A DNA stretch of 64,000 bases from contig NZ_JAPCID010000015.1 of the NCBI RefSeq assembly GCF_027587175.1, positions 82,523-146,522 on the forward strand. The letters run 5' to 3'. The DNA comes from Solirubrobacter deserti. Its GTDB lineage: Bacteria > Actinomycetota > Thermoleophilia > Solirubrobacterales > Solirubrobacteraceae. Numbering within the stretch: position 1 is the stretch's first letter; each line of letters opens with the position of its first letter. The translations under genes were made by a program, and so were the position numbers. The notes beneath the pieces are model-generated. The model did not search any database. It was given only the letters and a program-made list of their open reading frames with translations, and had not been told where the DNA came from. Positions 1-6,821 of the stretch are shown piece by piece.

Positions 1-293
1 CCTTCGAGTCCGTAACGCTCCACCCAGCGCCGGGCGAGCTCCTTCGAGAACGCGTTGAACGTCGGCGAGAAGCCCTGGCTGGCCTCGTTGCCGATGCCGT
101 AGTCCTGCAGCGCGGCGTCGTAGAGCGTGTTCGTGATGAATCCGCACGCCGCGCAGAACCCGAGCCGCAGATCGCCGGTCGGGAACGACAGCGCCTCCTC
201 GCGGGAATTCACGAGGCGGACGCTGTGGACCGGGATGCCGCGTTTCTCGTAAAAGTGCTCGAGCTGCTGGGCGCCACACGCCGGGCAGCTCAC
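1..293 (-). CDS. Zinc-binding SAM methyltransferase-like protein, N-terminal part (runs off the window)
   Basis: Only the first 97 residues are present; the gene continues beyond base 1. It starts at GTG 293, whose last bases overlap the TGA of the upstream gene (GTGA, 293-290), so the two are probably translationally coupled. Cys3, Cys6, Cys47 and Cys50 form two CxxC pairs, the N-terminal zinc-binding domain found before the methyltransferase core in sugar C-methyltransferase-like proteins. The segment resembles the start of the protein at 4502-5656 (CPxC, then a FCAxCGFIxN motif), so the two are probably paralogues. The catalytic domain is outside the window, so the reaction is inferred only from the family and from the CDP-sugar neighbours. 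Confidence 0.75.
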   Translation of the reverse strand, partial: MSCPACGAQQLEHFYEKRGIPVHSVRLVNSREEALSFPTGDLRLGFCAACGFITNTLYDAALQDYGIGNEASQGFSPTFNAFSKELARRWVERYGLE

Positions 294-1561
294 AGGATCT
301 GCGGCTCCGGCACCGGGATGATGAACCGGCCGCCGCGCTCGAGGTACTCGGCCTGCTGGCGCATGACCTCGTCGCGGTAGTTCCAGGCCAGCAGCAGCAC
401 GTAGTCGGGCTGATCCTCGAGCAACTTCTCGACCGGATGGATCGGCTGGTGTATGCCCGGCATGTGCTTGCCGTGCTTGTGCACGTTGCGGTCGACCACG
501 TAGTCGATGAACTCGCCGTCGACGCCGGTGAAGTTCAACAGCGTGGACGCCTTCGCGGCCGCGCCGTAGCCGACGATCGACTTGCCCTCGGCGCGCAGGC
601 CGGCCAGCAGCTCGCGCAAGCCCTTGCGGATGCCCGTGACGCGCTCGCCGAAGCGCTCGTAGTACTCGAAGCTCGTCAGCCCCTGCTCGCGCTCGGCGGC
701 GAGGAAGCCGCGCGCGGACTCCTGCACGTCCTCACGGGCGCCGATGATCCAGCGCAGCGTGCCGCCCTGCAGCGTCGGGAAGTGCTCGACGGCGTTCAGG
801 AACAGCCCGTGGCGGCGCATCAGCGCGTCCACCGCGGTGCACGAGAAGTAGCAGAAGTGCTCGTGGTAGATCGTGTCGAACTCGCAGTGGTCGATCAGAT
901 CCTTGACGTAGGTGTTCTCGATCGTCGCCACGCCGTCCTCGGCGAGCAGGATGCTCAGGCCCTCGGCGAACGAGTTGAGCGTCGGCGTGTGCGCCATCAC
1001 GTTGTTGGCGATGATCACGTCGGCACGCTTGCCCTCGGCCACCAGCCGGCGGGCGCAGTCGGCGTCGAAGAACTCCTGGCGCGTGGGCACGCCCTCGGCG
1101 ATCGCGGCCGCGGCCTGCGGCGGACCCGGCTCGATGCCGAGCGCCGGGATGCCGTGCTCGACGAAGTTCTTGAGCATGTACCCGTCGTTGGAGGCGATCT
1201 CCACGACGAGGCTGCCCGCGCCGAGGCCACGCGTCTGGATCAGGTTCAGCGCGTGCTCGCGGCAGTGCTTGAGCAGGCCGGCCGAGAACGACGAGAAGTA
1301 GAGGTTGTTCTCGACGAACAGCGCCTCCGGCGACACGTCCTGGCGGATCTGCACGAGCGAGCACTCGCGGCAGAACGTGACGTCCATGGGGAACCGCGCC
1401 TCGGGACCGTCGAGGTCGGCCGTGGCGAGGAGCGCGTCCGGCAGCGGCAGCTCGCCCAGGTCGAGGAAGTCGACGAGCGGGCCGGAGCCGCAGCCCCGAC
1501 AGCGCTCGACGACGACGAAGTCCGTGCGCGCCTGTTCCGACGACGGGGCGGGACTAGGCAA
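290..1561 (-). CDS. Sugar C-methyltransferase (zinc-binding N-domain, SAM core, C-terminal domain)
   Basis: This 423-residue protein has the three-part layout of NDP-hexose C-methyltransferases: CxxC zinc ligands (Cys21/Cys24, then CREC), a SAM-binding glycine loop (VVEIASNDGYML), the family signature YHEHFCYFS and a C-terminal Rossmann-like domain (VGYGAAAKASTLLN). Such enzymes add a methyl group to a carbon of a keto-deoxy sugar nucleotide. No ATG or GTG fits the N-terminus; I chose TTG 1561 because GGAGG lies just upstream and the frame overlaps the epimerase stop by 8 bases. It lies in the operon downstream of rfbF and the SDR gene, which suggests a branched CDP-sugar as substrate. The family is clear, the exact substrate is not. 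Confidence 0.85.
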   Translation of the reverse strand: MPSPAPSSEQARTDFVVVERCRGCGSGPLVDFLDLGELPLPDALLATADLDGPEARFPMDVTFCRECSLVQIRQDVSPEALFVENNLYFSSFSAGLLKHCREHALNLIQTRGLGAGSLVVEIASNDGYMLKNFVEHGIPALGIEPGPPQAAAAIAEGVPTRQEFFDADCARRLVAEGKRADVIIANNVMAHTPTLNSFAEGLSILLAEDGVATIENTYVKDLIDHCEFDTIYHEHFCYFSCTAVDALMRRHGLFLNAVEHFPTLQGGTLRWIIGAREDVQESARGFLAAEREQGLTSFEYYERFGERVTGIRKGLRELLAGLRAEGKSIVGYGAAAKASTLLNFTGVDGEFIDYVVDRNVHKHGKHMPGIHQPIHPVEKLLEDQPDYVLLLAWNYRDEVMRQQAEYLERGGRFIIPVPEPQIL

Positions 1562-2594
1562 CGGAGGCCTCCAGACGGCGGAGGCTGTCGTCCAGGACGC
1601 CCTCCTCCTGCAGCTCGCGGACGTGCTTGATGCGCATGAAGCGGCGTGACAGGAAGTCGTCGAGCTCGAGCCCGTTGGCAACGTAGGCCGCGTACAGCTC
1701 CTCGACCGACTTGCGGACCGTCCACACCGGCTGGAAGGCCGGCAGGGTCTCCATGATCTTGTCGCAGTTGACGCGGTAGTTGCGGATGTCCGGAGACGCG
1801 CCGTCCGCGAACGTGACCGTGCTGCCGGGCACGACCTCGCCGACGATCGTCGCGACGTCGCGAATCTTGTAGTTCTCCTCGGTGCGGCCGACGTTGAACG
1901 GCTCGTTGTGCACCAGCTCGCGCGGCGCCTCGAGGATCGCCACGAAGGCGCGGCTGATGTCCTCGATGTGCACGAGCGGGCGCCAGGAGGAACCGTCGCT
2001 CTTGAGCAGCACCTGGCCCGTCGTGACCGCGTAGCCCGTGAGGTTGTTGACCACCAGGTCGCCGCGCAGGCGGGCCGAGAGGCCGTAAGCCGTGGCGTTG
2101 CGCAGGTAGGTCGGGCTGAAGTCGTCGTCGGCCAGCTCGCGCAGGTCGTTCTCGACCAGCAGCTTGGACTCGCCGTAGGGCGTGACCGGGTTGAAGCTCG
2201 CGCTCTCGTCGAGGATGTCGTCGCCTGCGGCGCCGTAGAGGCTGCACGAGGACGAGAACAGGAAGCGCTCGACGCCCGCCTCCTTGGCCAGCTTGGCCAG
2301 GCGGGTGGACGCGCGGTGGTTGATCGAGTACGTCGCGTCCGGGTTCAGGTCGCCGACGGGATCGTTGGAGATGGCCGCCAGGTGGATGACGGCGTCGAAG
2401 CCCTCGAGGTCGCCGAGCTCGACGTCGCGGACGTCCTTGCGCAGCGACGGCACATCCGGGACGTCCGGCCCGAAGGTGCACGTCTCATAGAGGTAGTTGT
2501 CGAGGCCCACGACCTCGTGGCCCGCCTGCTGCAGCAGAGGCAGCAGCGAGCAGCCGATGTAGCCGTTGTGGCCGGTGACGAGTACGCGCATCAT
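1554..2594 (-). CDS. NAD-dependent sugar epimerase/dehydratase (extended SDR)
   Basis: The 346-residue protein begins MMRVLVTGHNGYIG, giving the GxxGxxG NAD-binding loop, and carries the extended-SDR landmarks HLAAISNDP, a catalytic serine region (FSSSCSLYG) and YxxxK as YGESK. These are the residues used for hydride transfer at C4 of a nucleotide sugar. Its start overlaps the rfbF stop (ATGA, 2594-2591). Position between the cytidylyltransferase and the C-methyltransferase suggests it reshapes a CDP-activated sugar before or after methylation. It could be an epimerase, dehydratase or reductase. No clear RfbG-type CDP-glucose 4,6-dehydratase is visible in the window, so that step may lie outside it. 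Confidence 0.85.
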   Translation of the reverse strand: MMRVLVTGHNGYIGCSLLPLLQQAGHEVVGLDNYLYETCTFGPDVPDVPSLRKDVRDVELGDLEGFDAVIHLAAISNDPVGDLNPDATYSINHRASTRLAKLAKEAGVERFLFSSSCSLYGAAGDDILDESASFNPVTPYGESKLLVENDLRELADDDFSPTYLRNATAYGLSARLRGDLVVNNLTGYAVTTGQVLLKSDGSSWRPLVHIEDISRAFVAILEAPRELVHNEPFNVGRTEENYKIRDVATIVGEVVPGSTVTFADGASPDIRNYRVNCDKIMETLPAFQPVWTVRKSVEELYAAYVANGLELDDFLSRRFMRIKHVRELQEEGVLDDSLRRLEASVA

Positions 2595-3367
2595 TCCCAG
2601 GTCCTCCACGGAGCCCCGTCGTTCCAGAGTTCCTCCAGCAGCTTCTTGTCGCGGAGGGTGTCCATGCACTGCCAAAAGTCTTCGTGCTTGTAGGCCATCA
2701 GCTGGCCTTCGCGGGCGAGCCGCTCGAGCGGCTCGCGCTCCCACATCGTGTCGTCGCCCGGGACGTAGTCGAACACCTCGGGCTCGAGCACGAAGAAGGC
2801 GCCGTTGATCCAGCCTTCGCCGATCTGCGGCTTCTCGTTGAAGTCGGAGATGACGTTGCCGTCGAGCTCCAGGTGGCCGAAGCGGGCCGGCGGCCGGACC
2901 GCCGTCATCGTGGCCAGCTTGCCGTGCGAGCGGTGGAACTCGAGCAGCTTGTCCAGGTCGACGTTGGAGACGCCGTCGCCCCACGTGCACATGAACGTCT
3001 CGTTGCCGATGGTCGGCGCGAGGCGCTTGATGCGACCGCCGGTGGCCGTGCCCTGGCCTGTGTCCACGAGCGAGACGGTCCAGTCGTCGATCTCCGCGCC
3101 GTGGCCGTTGCGGCGCTCGATGTGCCCGTTCGCGAGGCCAACGGTCAGATCGCCGTACAGCGACGCGTAGTCGACCATGTAGCGCTTGATGACCTCGCCC
3201 TTGTACCCGAGGGCGATCGCGAAGTCCGTGTACCCGTAGTGGGCGTAGTGCTTCATGATGTGCCAGAGGATCGGGCGGCCGCCGATTTCGACCATCGGCT
3301 TGGGCTTGATCTCGGTCTCCTCCGAGATGCGGCTGCCGACGCCGCCGGCGAGGATCGCGACCTTCAT
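2591..3367 (-). CDS. rfbF: Glucose-1-phosphate cytidylyltransferase
   Basis: This 258-residue protein has the usual length for RfbF and the nucleotidyltransferase signature near the N-terminus (AILAGGVGSRISEETE, then KPKPMVEIGGRPILWHIM). It also has the family-typical TWGDGVSNVDLDKLL and GWINGAFFVLEPEVFDY segments. The enzyme makes CDP-glucose from CTP and glucose 1-phosphate, the entry to CDP-deoxy sugars. It starts at ATG 3367, overlapping the preceding glycosyltransferase stop by ATGA, and its own stop overlaps the SDR start, so the cluster is translated as a coupled set. The assignment is strong by motif. Confidence 0.95.
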   Translation of the reverse strand: MKVAILAGGVGSRISEETEIKPKPMVEIGGRPILWHIMKHYAHYGYTDFAIALGYKGEVIKRYMVDYASLYGDLTVGLANGHIERRNGHGAEIDDWTVSLVDTGQGTATGGRIKRLAPTIGNETFMCTWGDGVSNVDLDKLLEFHRSHGKLATMTAVRPPARFGHLELDGNVISDFNEKPQIGEGWINGAFFVLEPEVFDYVPGDDTMWEREPLERLAREGQLMAYKHEDFWQCMDTLRDKKLLEELWNDGAPWRTWE

Positions 3368-4419
3368 GATGCGGGAGTCACCTCTGTTGGGGTTGGGCGC
3401 CGCAGCGCCCGCTTGATTGCAGTGGTCGCGCGCGCGCCGAGCAGCGAGCCCGCGAGCAGCCGCCACGCCGTCGGCTCGAAGACGACGGCCGCATCGCGCC
3501 GCGCGCAGGCGCGGAGCACACGGGCGGTGGGCGCCGGCCGGCGCGCGGGGAACGTGGCGTGCGCCGCGTGCTCGATGAGCTCGCGGCGGAACGCGCGGTG
3601 CGCCTCGCGCCGCAGGGCGGGGACGCCGGTGAGGCGGTCACCGTGCTCGTCCAGGAAGCGCAGCTTGACTTCCAGGAACTTCTCGATCCGTTCGGTGCCT
3701 TGGATGTAGCCGCCGTCGGTCACCTGCGCCGCACCAGCGCTGTAGGCACCGTCGTGGATGCGGTAGCGCGCGATCGTCTGCTTGCGGAACACCACGTCCC
3801 AGTCGAGCGCGATCCGCATGAAGTGCCCCAGATCGGTAACGGGGTAGTCGCGCTCGTCGAGCAGCACGCTGCGCACGGCCTCCGTGCGCAGCAGGACCGT
3901 GGTCGCGTGTACCCGGTAGGACATCTGCATCGAGCGGCGGATGAAGTCGGTCCCACGCTCGACGGTGTTGCTGTCGAGGCCGCTCATGTGGTGCTCCGCG
4001 GCGATCACCTCGCCGGCTTCGTCGACCACATCGACTTGGGCGTGGATCATCGCGGCGCGCGGGTTGGCCTCGAGCGCCGCGACGGTCACCGCCAGAGCGT
4101 CTGGAGTGAGCCGGTCGTCGTCCGGGACCATGTACAGGTAGTCGGCCTCGACGTTGGCGAACCAGCCGTTGTAGTGCTCGTTCAGGCCGCAGTTGGTCGC
4201 TCGTCGCACGTACGTCAGGCGCGGATCGTCGAAGCGAGCGACGACCGCGGCCGTGTCATCCGTCGACGCGTTGTCGGAGACGACCAGGCGGAAGTCCTTG
4301 TACGTCTGCGCGAGGATGCTCTCGATTGCCCCGCCGAGCCAGCGAGCCCGGTTGTAGGTCGGGATCACGACGGCCACACGAGGCGCCGGAGCGTTCTGCG
4401 CTGTGGGGTTCTTGACCAT
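3364..4419 (-). CDS. Family-2 glycosyltransferase
   Basis: First gene of the leftward CDP-sugar operon, 351 residues. The GT-A fold is marked by VAVVIPTYNRARWLGGAI near the start, the nucleotide-binding DNASTDDT, and a metal-binding acidic motif in YMVPDDDRLTPDAL. The C-terminal third is basic and less conserved. It probably transfers a nucleotide-activated sugar to a growing repeat unit at the cytoplasmic face of the membrane; donor and acceptor cannot be read from sequence. ATG 4419 is preceded by TAGCAT with an 8-base spacer and no Shine-Dalgarno, fitting a very short or absent leader. Confidence 0.85.
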   Translation of the reverse strand: MVKNPTAQNAPAPRVAVVIPTYNRARWLGGAIESILAQTYKDFRLVVSDNASTDDTAAVVARFDDPRLTYVRRATNCGLNEHYNGWFANVEADYLYMVPDDDRLTPDALAVTVAALEANPRAAMIHAQVDVVDEAGEVIAAEHHMSGLDSNTVERGTDFIRRSMQMSYRVHATTVLLRTEAVRSVLLDERDYPVTDLGHFMRIALDWDVVFRKQTIARYRIHDGAYSAGAAQVTDGGYIQGTERIEKFLEVKLRFLDEHGDRLTGVPALRREAHRAFRRELIEHAAHATFPARRPAPTARVLRACARRDAAVVFEPTAWRLLAGSLLGARATTAIKRALRRPTPTEVTPAS

Positions 4420-4427
4420 CGATGGCG

Positions 4428-4500
4428 ATGCTAGGTCTGGGGTTCTACGCCGTCCCCGCCCGTTCGGTTAGCGGGTCGGCGATCCTCGCCGATCGGCTAG
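4428..4500 (-). promoter_or_regulatory. Promoter and candidate activator site of the GT2-rfbF operon
   Basis: Reading leftward, a -10 hexamer TAGCAT (4433-4428) lies 8 bases before the start codon. A motif read on the plus strand as CCGTTCGGTTAG (4460-4471) starts 26 bp upstream of the hexamer and is followed by a 23-bp block (4478-4500). Both blocks recur at 6701-6751, ahead of another leftward sugar operon. No good -35 hexamer is seen. The spacing would suit an activator binding near -40. Confidence 0.5.
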
Positions 4501-4501
4501 T

Positions 4502-5656
4502 TCAGACGCACAGGATCTCGGCGCTCTGGCCCAACTCGGCGAGGATCCCGCGGACCTCGTCGCGGTAGATCGGGTTTGCCAGCACCACCACATCCGGCGA
4601 GAAGGCGCGCAGCGCCTCCGGGGACACGACCGGTGTCCCCGCCCCCGGCACGTAGGTGCCGTGCTTGCGCGGGTTGACGTCCACGACCCGCGCGATGGCG
4701 TCGTGGTCCTCGAGTGAGTTCAGCAGGCTCACCCCCTTGGCGCCGGCGCCCCAGAGGACGACGCGGCGTCCCTGCGTGCGCAGGCCGTCGACCCGCCGGC
4801 GCCAATCGCCGACGAAGCCGCTGTACCCGGCGGCGAAGCGCTCGACGGCGGCGCGGACGGCGTCCAGGTCGGCCGACGGGGCGTCGGGCACGGGCGCGTC
4901 CGTCGGACGCGCCTCGAGCCACAGGTACTGATCGCCGAAGGCCGCACCGCTGTCGAGGATCTCGAAGCCCCCGAGCTCGAAGAGGGTGCGCAGCGACGGC
5001 TCCGTGTAGGTCGCGTAGTGTGCGTAGATCATGTCCCAGACCACGCCGTTGAGGAGTTGGTGCGTGCCGTTGGGGACCTCTACATACACGGTCGCCGCGC
5101 GCTCGGCGGAGAGCGTGCGCCGCAGCGAGCGGACGAACGCCAGCGGCTGCTCCAGGTGCTCGAGTACGTGACGGCAGCACACGAACTCGGGTTCGAGGTC
5201 GCCGACTGTTTCCTCGGAATACAGCTCGCGGCGAATCGTGATCCGCGGGTCGCTGTCGTCGCCCACGTAGGTCGGGTCGTAGCCGAAGCCGCGGTTGTGG
5301 CCGGCGTTGCACAGGGCGCGCAGGAACTCCGCCTGGCCGCAGCCGATCTCGGCCACGCGGCGGCCGCGGACGTCGTAGCGCTCGACGAGCCGCTGGGCGA
5401 GTCCGTTCGCGTAGTCGGTGAACGCGCGCGAGTGATCGAGCGAGTTCTCGTAGGCCGCGTCGTACTCGACAAGCGCCGCATCGAAGGCGACGTTCCAGAT
5501 GAAGCCGCAGCCGGCGCAGAAGGCCAGCTGCAGATCGCCCCGGCGCGCGGTCCGCGCGCCGCTCGGCGTCGTGTGCAACTGGCTCACGTGCACGGGCACG
5601 CCGGCGATGTGCACGAAGGGCGCGTCGGCGGGACGCTTGCAGACCGGGCAGCTCAC
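4502..5656 (-). CDS. Zinc-binding SAM methyltransferase with C-terminal sugar-methyltransferase domain
   Basis: The 384-residue protein starts at GTG 5656 behind a GAGG sequence. It has CPVC at the N-terminus and a second pair in FCAGCGFIWN, a SAM loop in VAEIGCGQAEFLRAL, a HVLEHLEQP segment typical of methyltransferase 11 cores, and a C-terminal WGAGAKGVSLLNSL motif as in C-methyltransferases. It lacks the YHEHF signature of the protein at 290-1561, so it may methylate a different position or act on a different substrate. It follows the dioxygenase-like gene by 25 bases and is probably co-transcribed with it. Confidence 0.8.
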   Translation of the reverse strand: MSCPVCKRPADAPFVHIAGVPVHVSQLHTTPSGARTARRGDLQLAFCAGCGFIWNVAFDAALVEYDAAYENSLDHSRAFTDYANGLAQRLVERYDVRGRRVAEIGCGQAEFLRALCNAGHNRGFGYDPTYVGDDSDPRITIRRELYSEETVGDLEPEFVCCRHVLEHLEQPLAFVRSLRRTLSAERAATVYVEVPNGTHQLLNGVVWDMIYAHYATYTEPSLRTLFELGGFEILDSGAAFGDQYLWLEARPTDAPVPDAPSADLDAVRAAVERFAAGYSGFVGDWRRRVDGLRTQGRRVVLWGAGAKGVSLLNSLEDHDAIARVVDVNPRKHGTYVPGAGTPVVSPEALRAFSPDVVVLANPIYRDEVRGILAELGQSAEILCV

Positions 5657-5681
5657 GTCCCGCCTCGCTTTCGTTTCTCGG

Positions 5682-6596
5682 TTAGGCCGGCTGGTAGACC
5701 AGCACGCCGTCGGCGGACGACTCGTCGTCGTACTTGGCGACGAGCTCCTCGGGCATGGCGGAGCGGTCCGAGCCGCGGATGAAGTCACGCAGCGACGTGC
5801 CGGTGCAGTGGCTGTCGAGGTTCGGGGCGCCCTTGCCCTCCGCCAGGTCGACGGCGTTGACCGTGCGGAAATCGATGCTGTAGCGGGCCCGGCCGGACGT
5901 GTTCGGCACGGTCGAATGCAGGTGCGCCGCGGAGAACAGGACGATGCCGCCGGCCGGCGGCAGCAGGCGCAGAGACGGCTCGAGCTCGAGCTCCTCCTCC
6001 GGCTTGGGCTGCTTGCGCGTATCGGACTTGATCTGCTTCGCCGCGTCCTTGCGCCCGCTCGAGTTCCAGTCGTAGTAATTGAACTCCGACGAGCCGTTCT
6101 TGATCGCCTTGTCGAAGTAGTGCGGGTGGAACGCCATCGACTGCTCGGTCTCGATGTCGTAGATCGGCAGCCACCAGTTCAGCTGCGCCATCGGCGCCGA
6201 GTACCACGTGTCGCGGTGCGGATGGTGCGCGTAGCCGACCCCCGAGGTCAGATAGCCGTCGCTCGTGACCATGCGCAGGCGCGGCACGTCGATGAAGGTC
6301 TCCTCGAGCACGCAGCCGAAGTCCTCGACGACGTCCTTCAGGAGCTGCTTGGTCCTGTCGTTGTGGATGAACGCCGGCTTCAGCGGCGCGCAGATCTCCA
6401 CGTAGCGCTCGACCGGCATCTCGTACTGCGCGAGGGCCGGATCGATGTCGCCGAACGCAGCCTCGATCATCTCGCGGGCATGCTCGACCAGCGCCAGCGT
6501 GCTGGGGCGGGGAGCGAGGACGAACAGGTGGCCGTTGTACAGGCGCTCGCGGCGCGTGGCCTCATCCGTGTTGGTGTCGACGTAGACGGTGTTCAC
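5682..6596 (-). CDS. Phytanoyl-CoA-dioxygenase-like Fe(II)/2-oxoglutarate oxygenase
   Basis: The 304-residue protein contains HHPHRDTWYSAP, giving the HxD iron ligands, and a distal HLHSTVPNTSGRARYSIDFR segment that supplies the third histidine and the 2-oxoglutarate-binding arginine. These are the marks of the PhyH family of hydroxylases. The start is GTG 6596 with AGGGGGA about 8 bases upstream. Its place ahead of a zinc methyltransferase in a polysaccharide locus suggests it tailors a sugar or an attached acyl/amino acid group. That role is inferred, and related proteins act on very diverse substrates. Confidence 0.75.
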   Translation of the reverse strand: MNTVYVDTNTDEATRRERLYNGHLFVLAPRPSTLALVEHAREMIEAAFGDIDPALAQYEMPVERYVEICAPLKPAFIHNDRTKQLLKDVVEDFGCVLEETFIDVPRLRMVTSDGYLTSGVGYAHHPHRDTWYSAPMAQLNWWLPIYDIETEQSMAFHPHYFDKAIKNGSSEFNYYDWNSSGRKDAAKQIKSDTRKQPKPEEELELEPSLRLLPPAGGIVLFSAAHLHSTVPNTSGRARYSIDFRTVNAVDLAEGKGAPNLDSHCTGTSLRDFIRGSDRSAMPEELVAKYDDESSADGVLVYQPA

Positions 6597-6667
6597 TGGG
6601 CGATTCCCCCTGGATGGGTCGAAGGCTGGCTGCAGGCGCCCATCGCGCCGGCTGAGCAGGTGACGTG

Positions 6668-6751
6668 ATCGTAGGCTTGGGCCTCCGTGCCGTTGACCCC
6701 CCGTTCGGTCAGTTCCCGGCGCAAGACGGGCGACCCTCGCCGACTGGCTAG
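6668..6751 (-). promoter_or_regulatory. Promoter and candidate activator site of the dioxygenase-methyltransferase operon
   Basis: Leftward, TACGAT (6673-6668) is a plausible -10 about 70 bases before GTG 6596. The motif read on the plus strand as CCGTTCGGTCAG (6701-6712) begins 27 bp upstream of that hexamer. A second block (6729-6751) matches 4478-4500 at 20 of 23 positions. The same region also lies upstream of the rightward gene at 6822. The arms GTTGACC (6692-6698) and GGTCAAC (6751-6757) are inverted around it. Confidence 0.45.
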
Positions 6752-6806
6752 GTCAACCGCAGCGGATCCCATCCATTGGGTTGTCGAAGCCGCGCGGGCG
6801 AGCGCC

Positions 6807-6812
6807 TAGCTT
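6807..6812 (+). promoter_or_regulatory. -10 hexamer of the asnB-like operon
   Basis: TAGCTT lies 9 bases before ATG 6822 and no Shine-Dalgarno sequence is present, which fits a leaderless or nearly leaderless transcript. Confidence 0.4.
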
Positions 6813-6821
6813 GGCGGTCAT

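Noticed and set aside
437..1630. A 397-codon frame opposite the C-methyltransferase
   Set aside because: The opposite strand has the full set of methyltransferase motifs; this frame is a compositional mirror.
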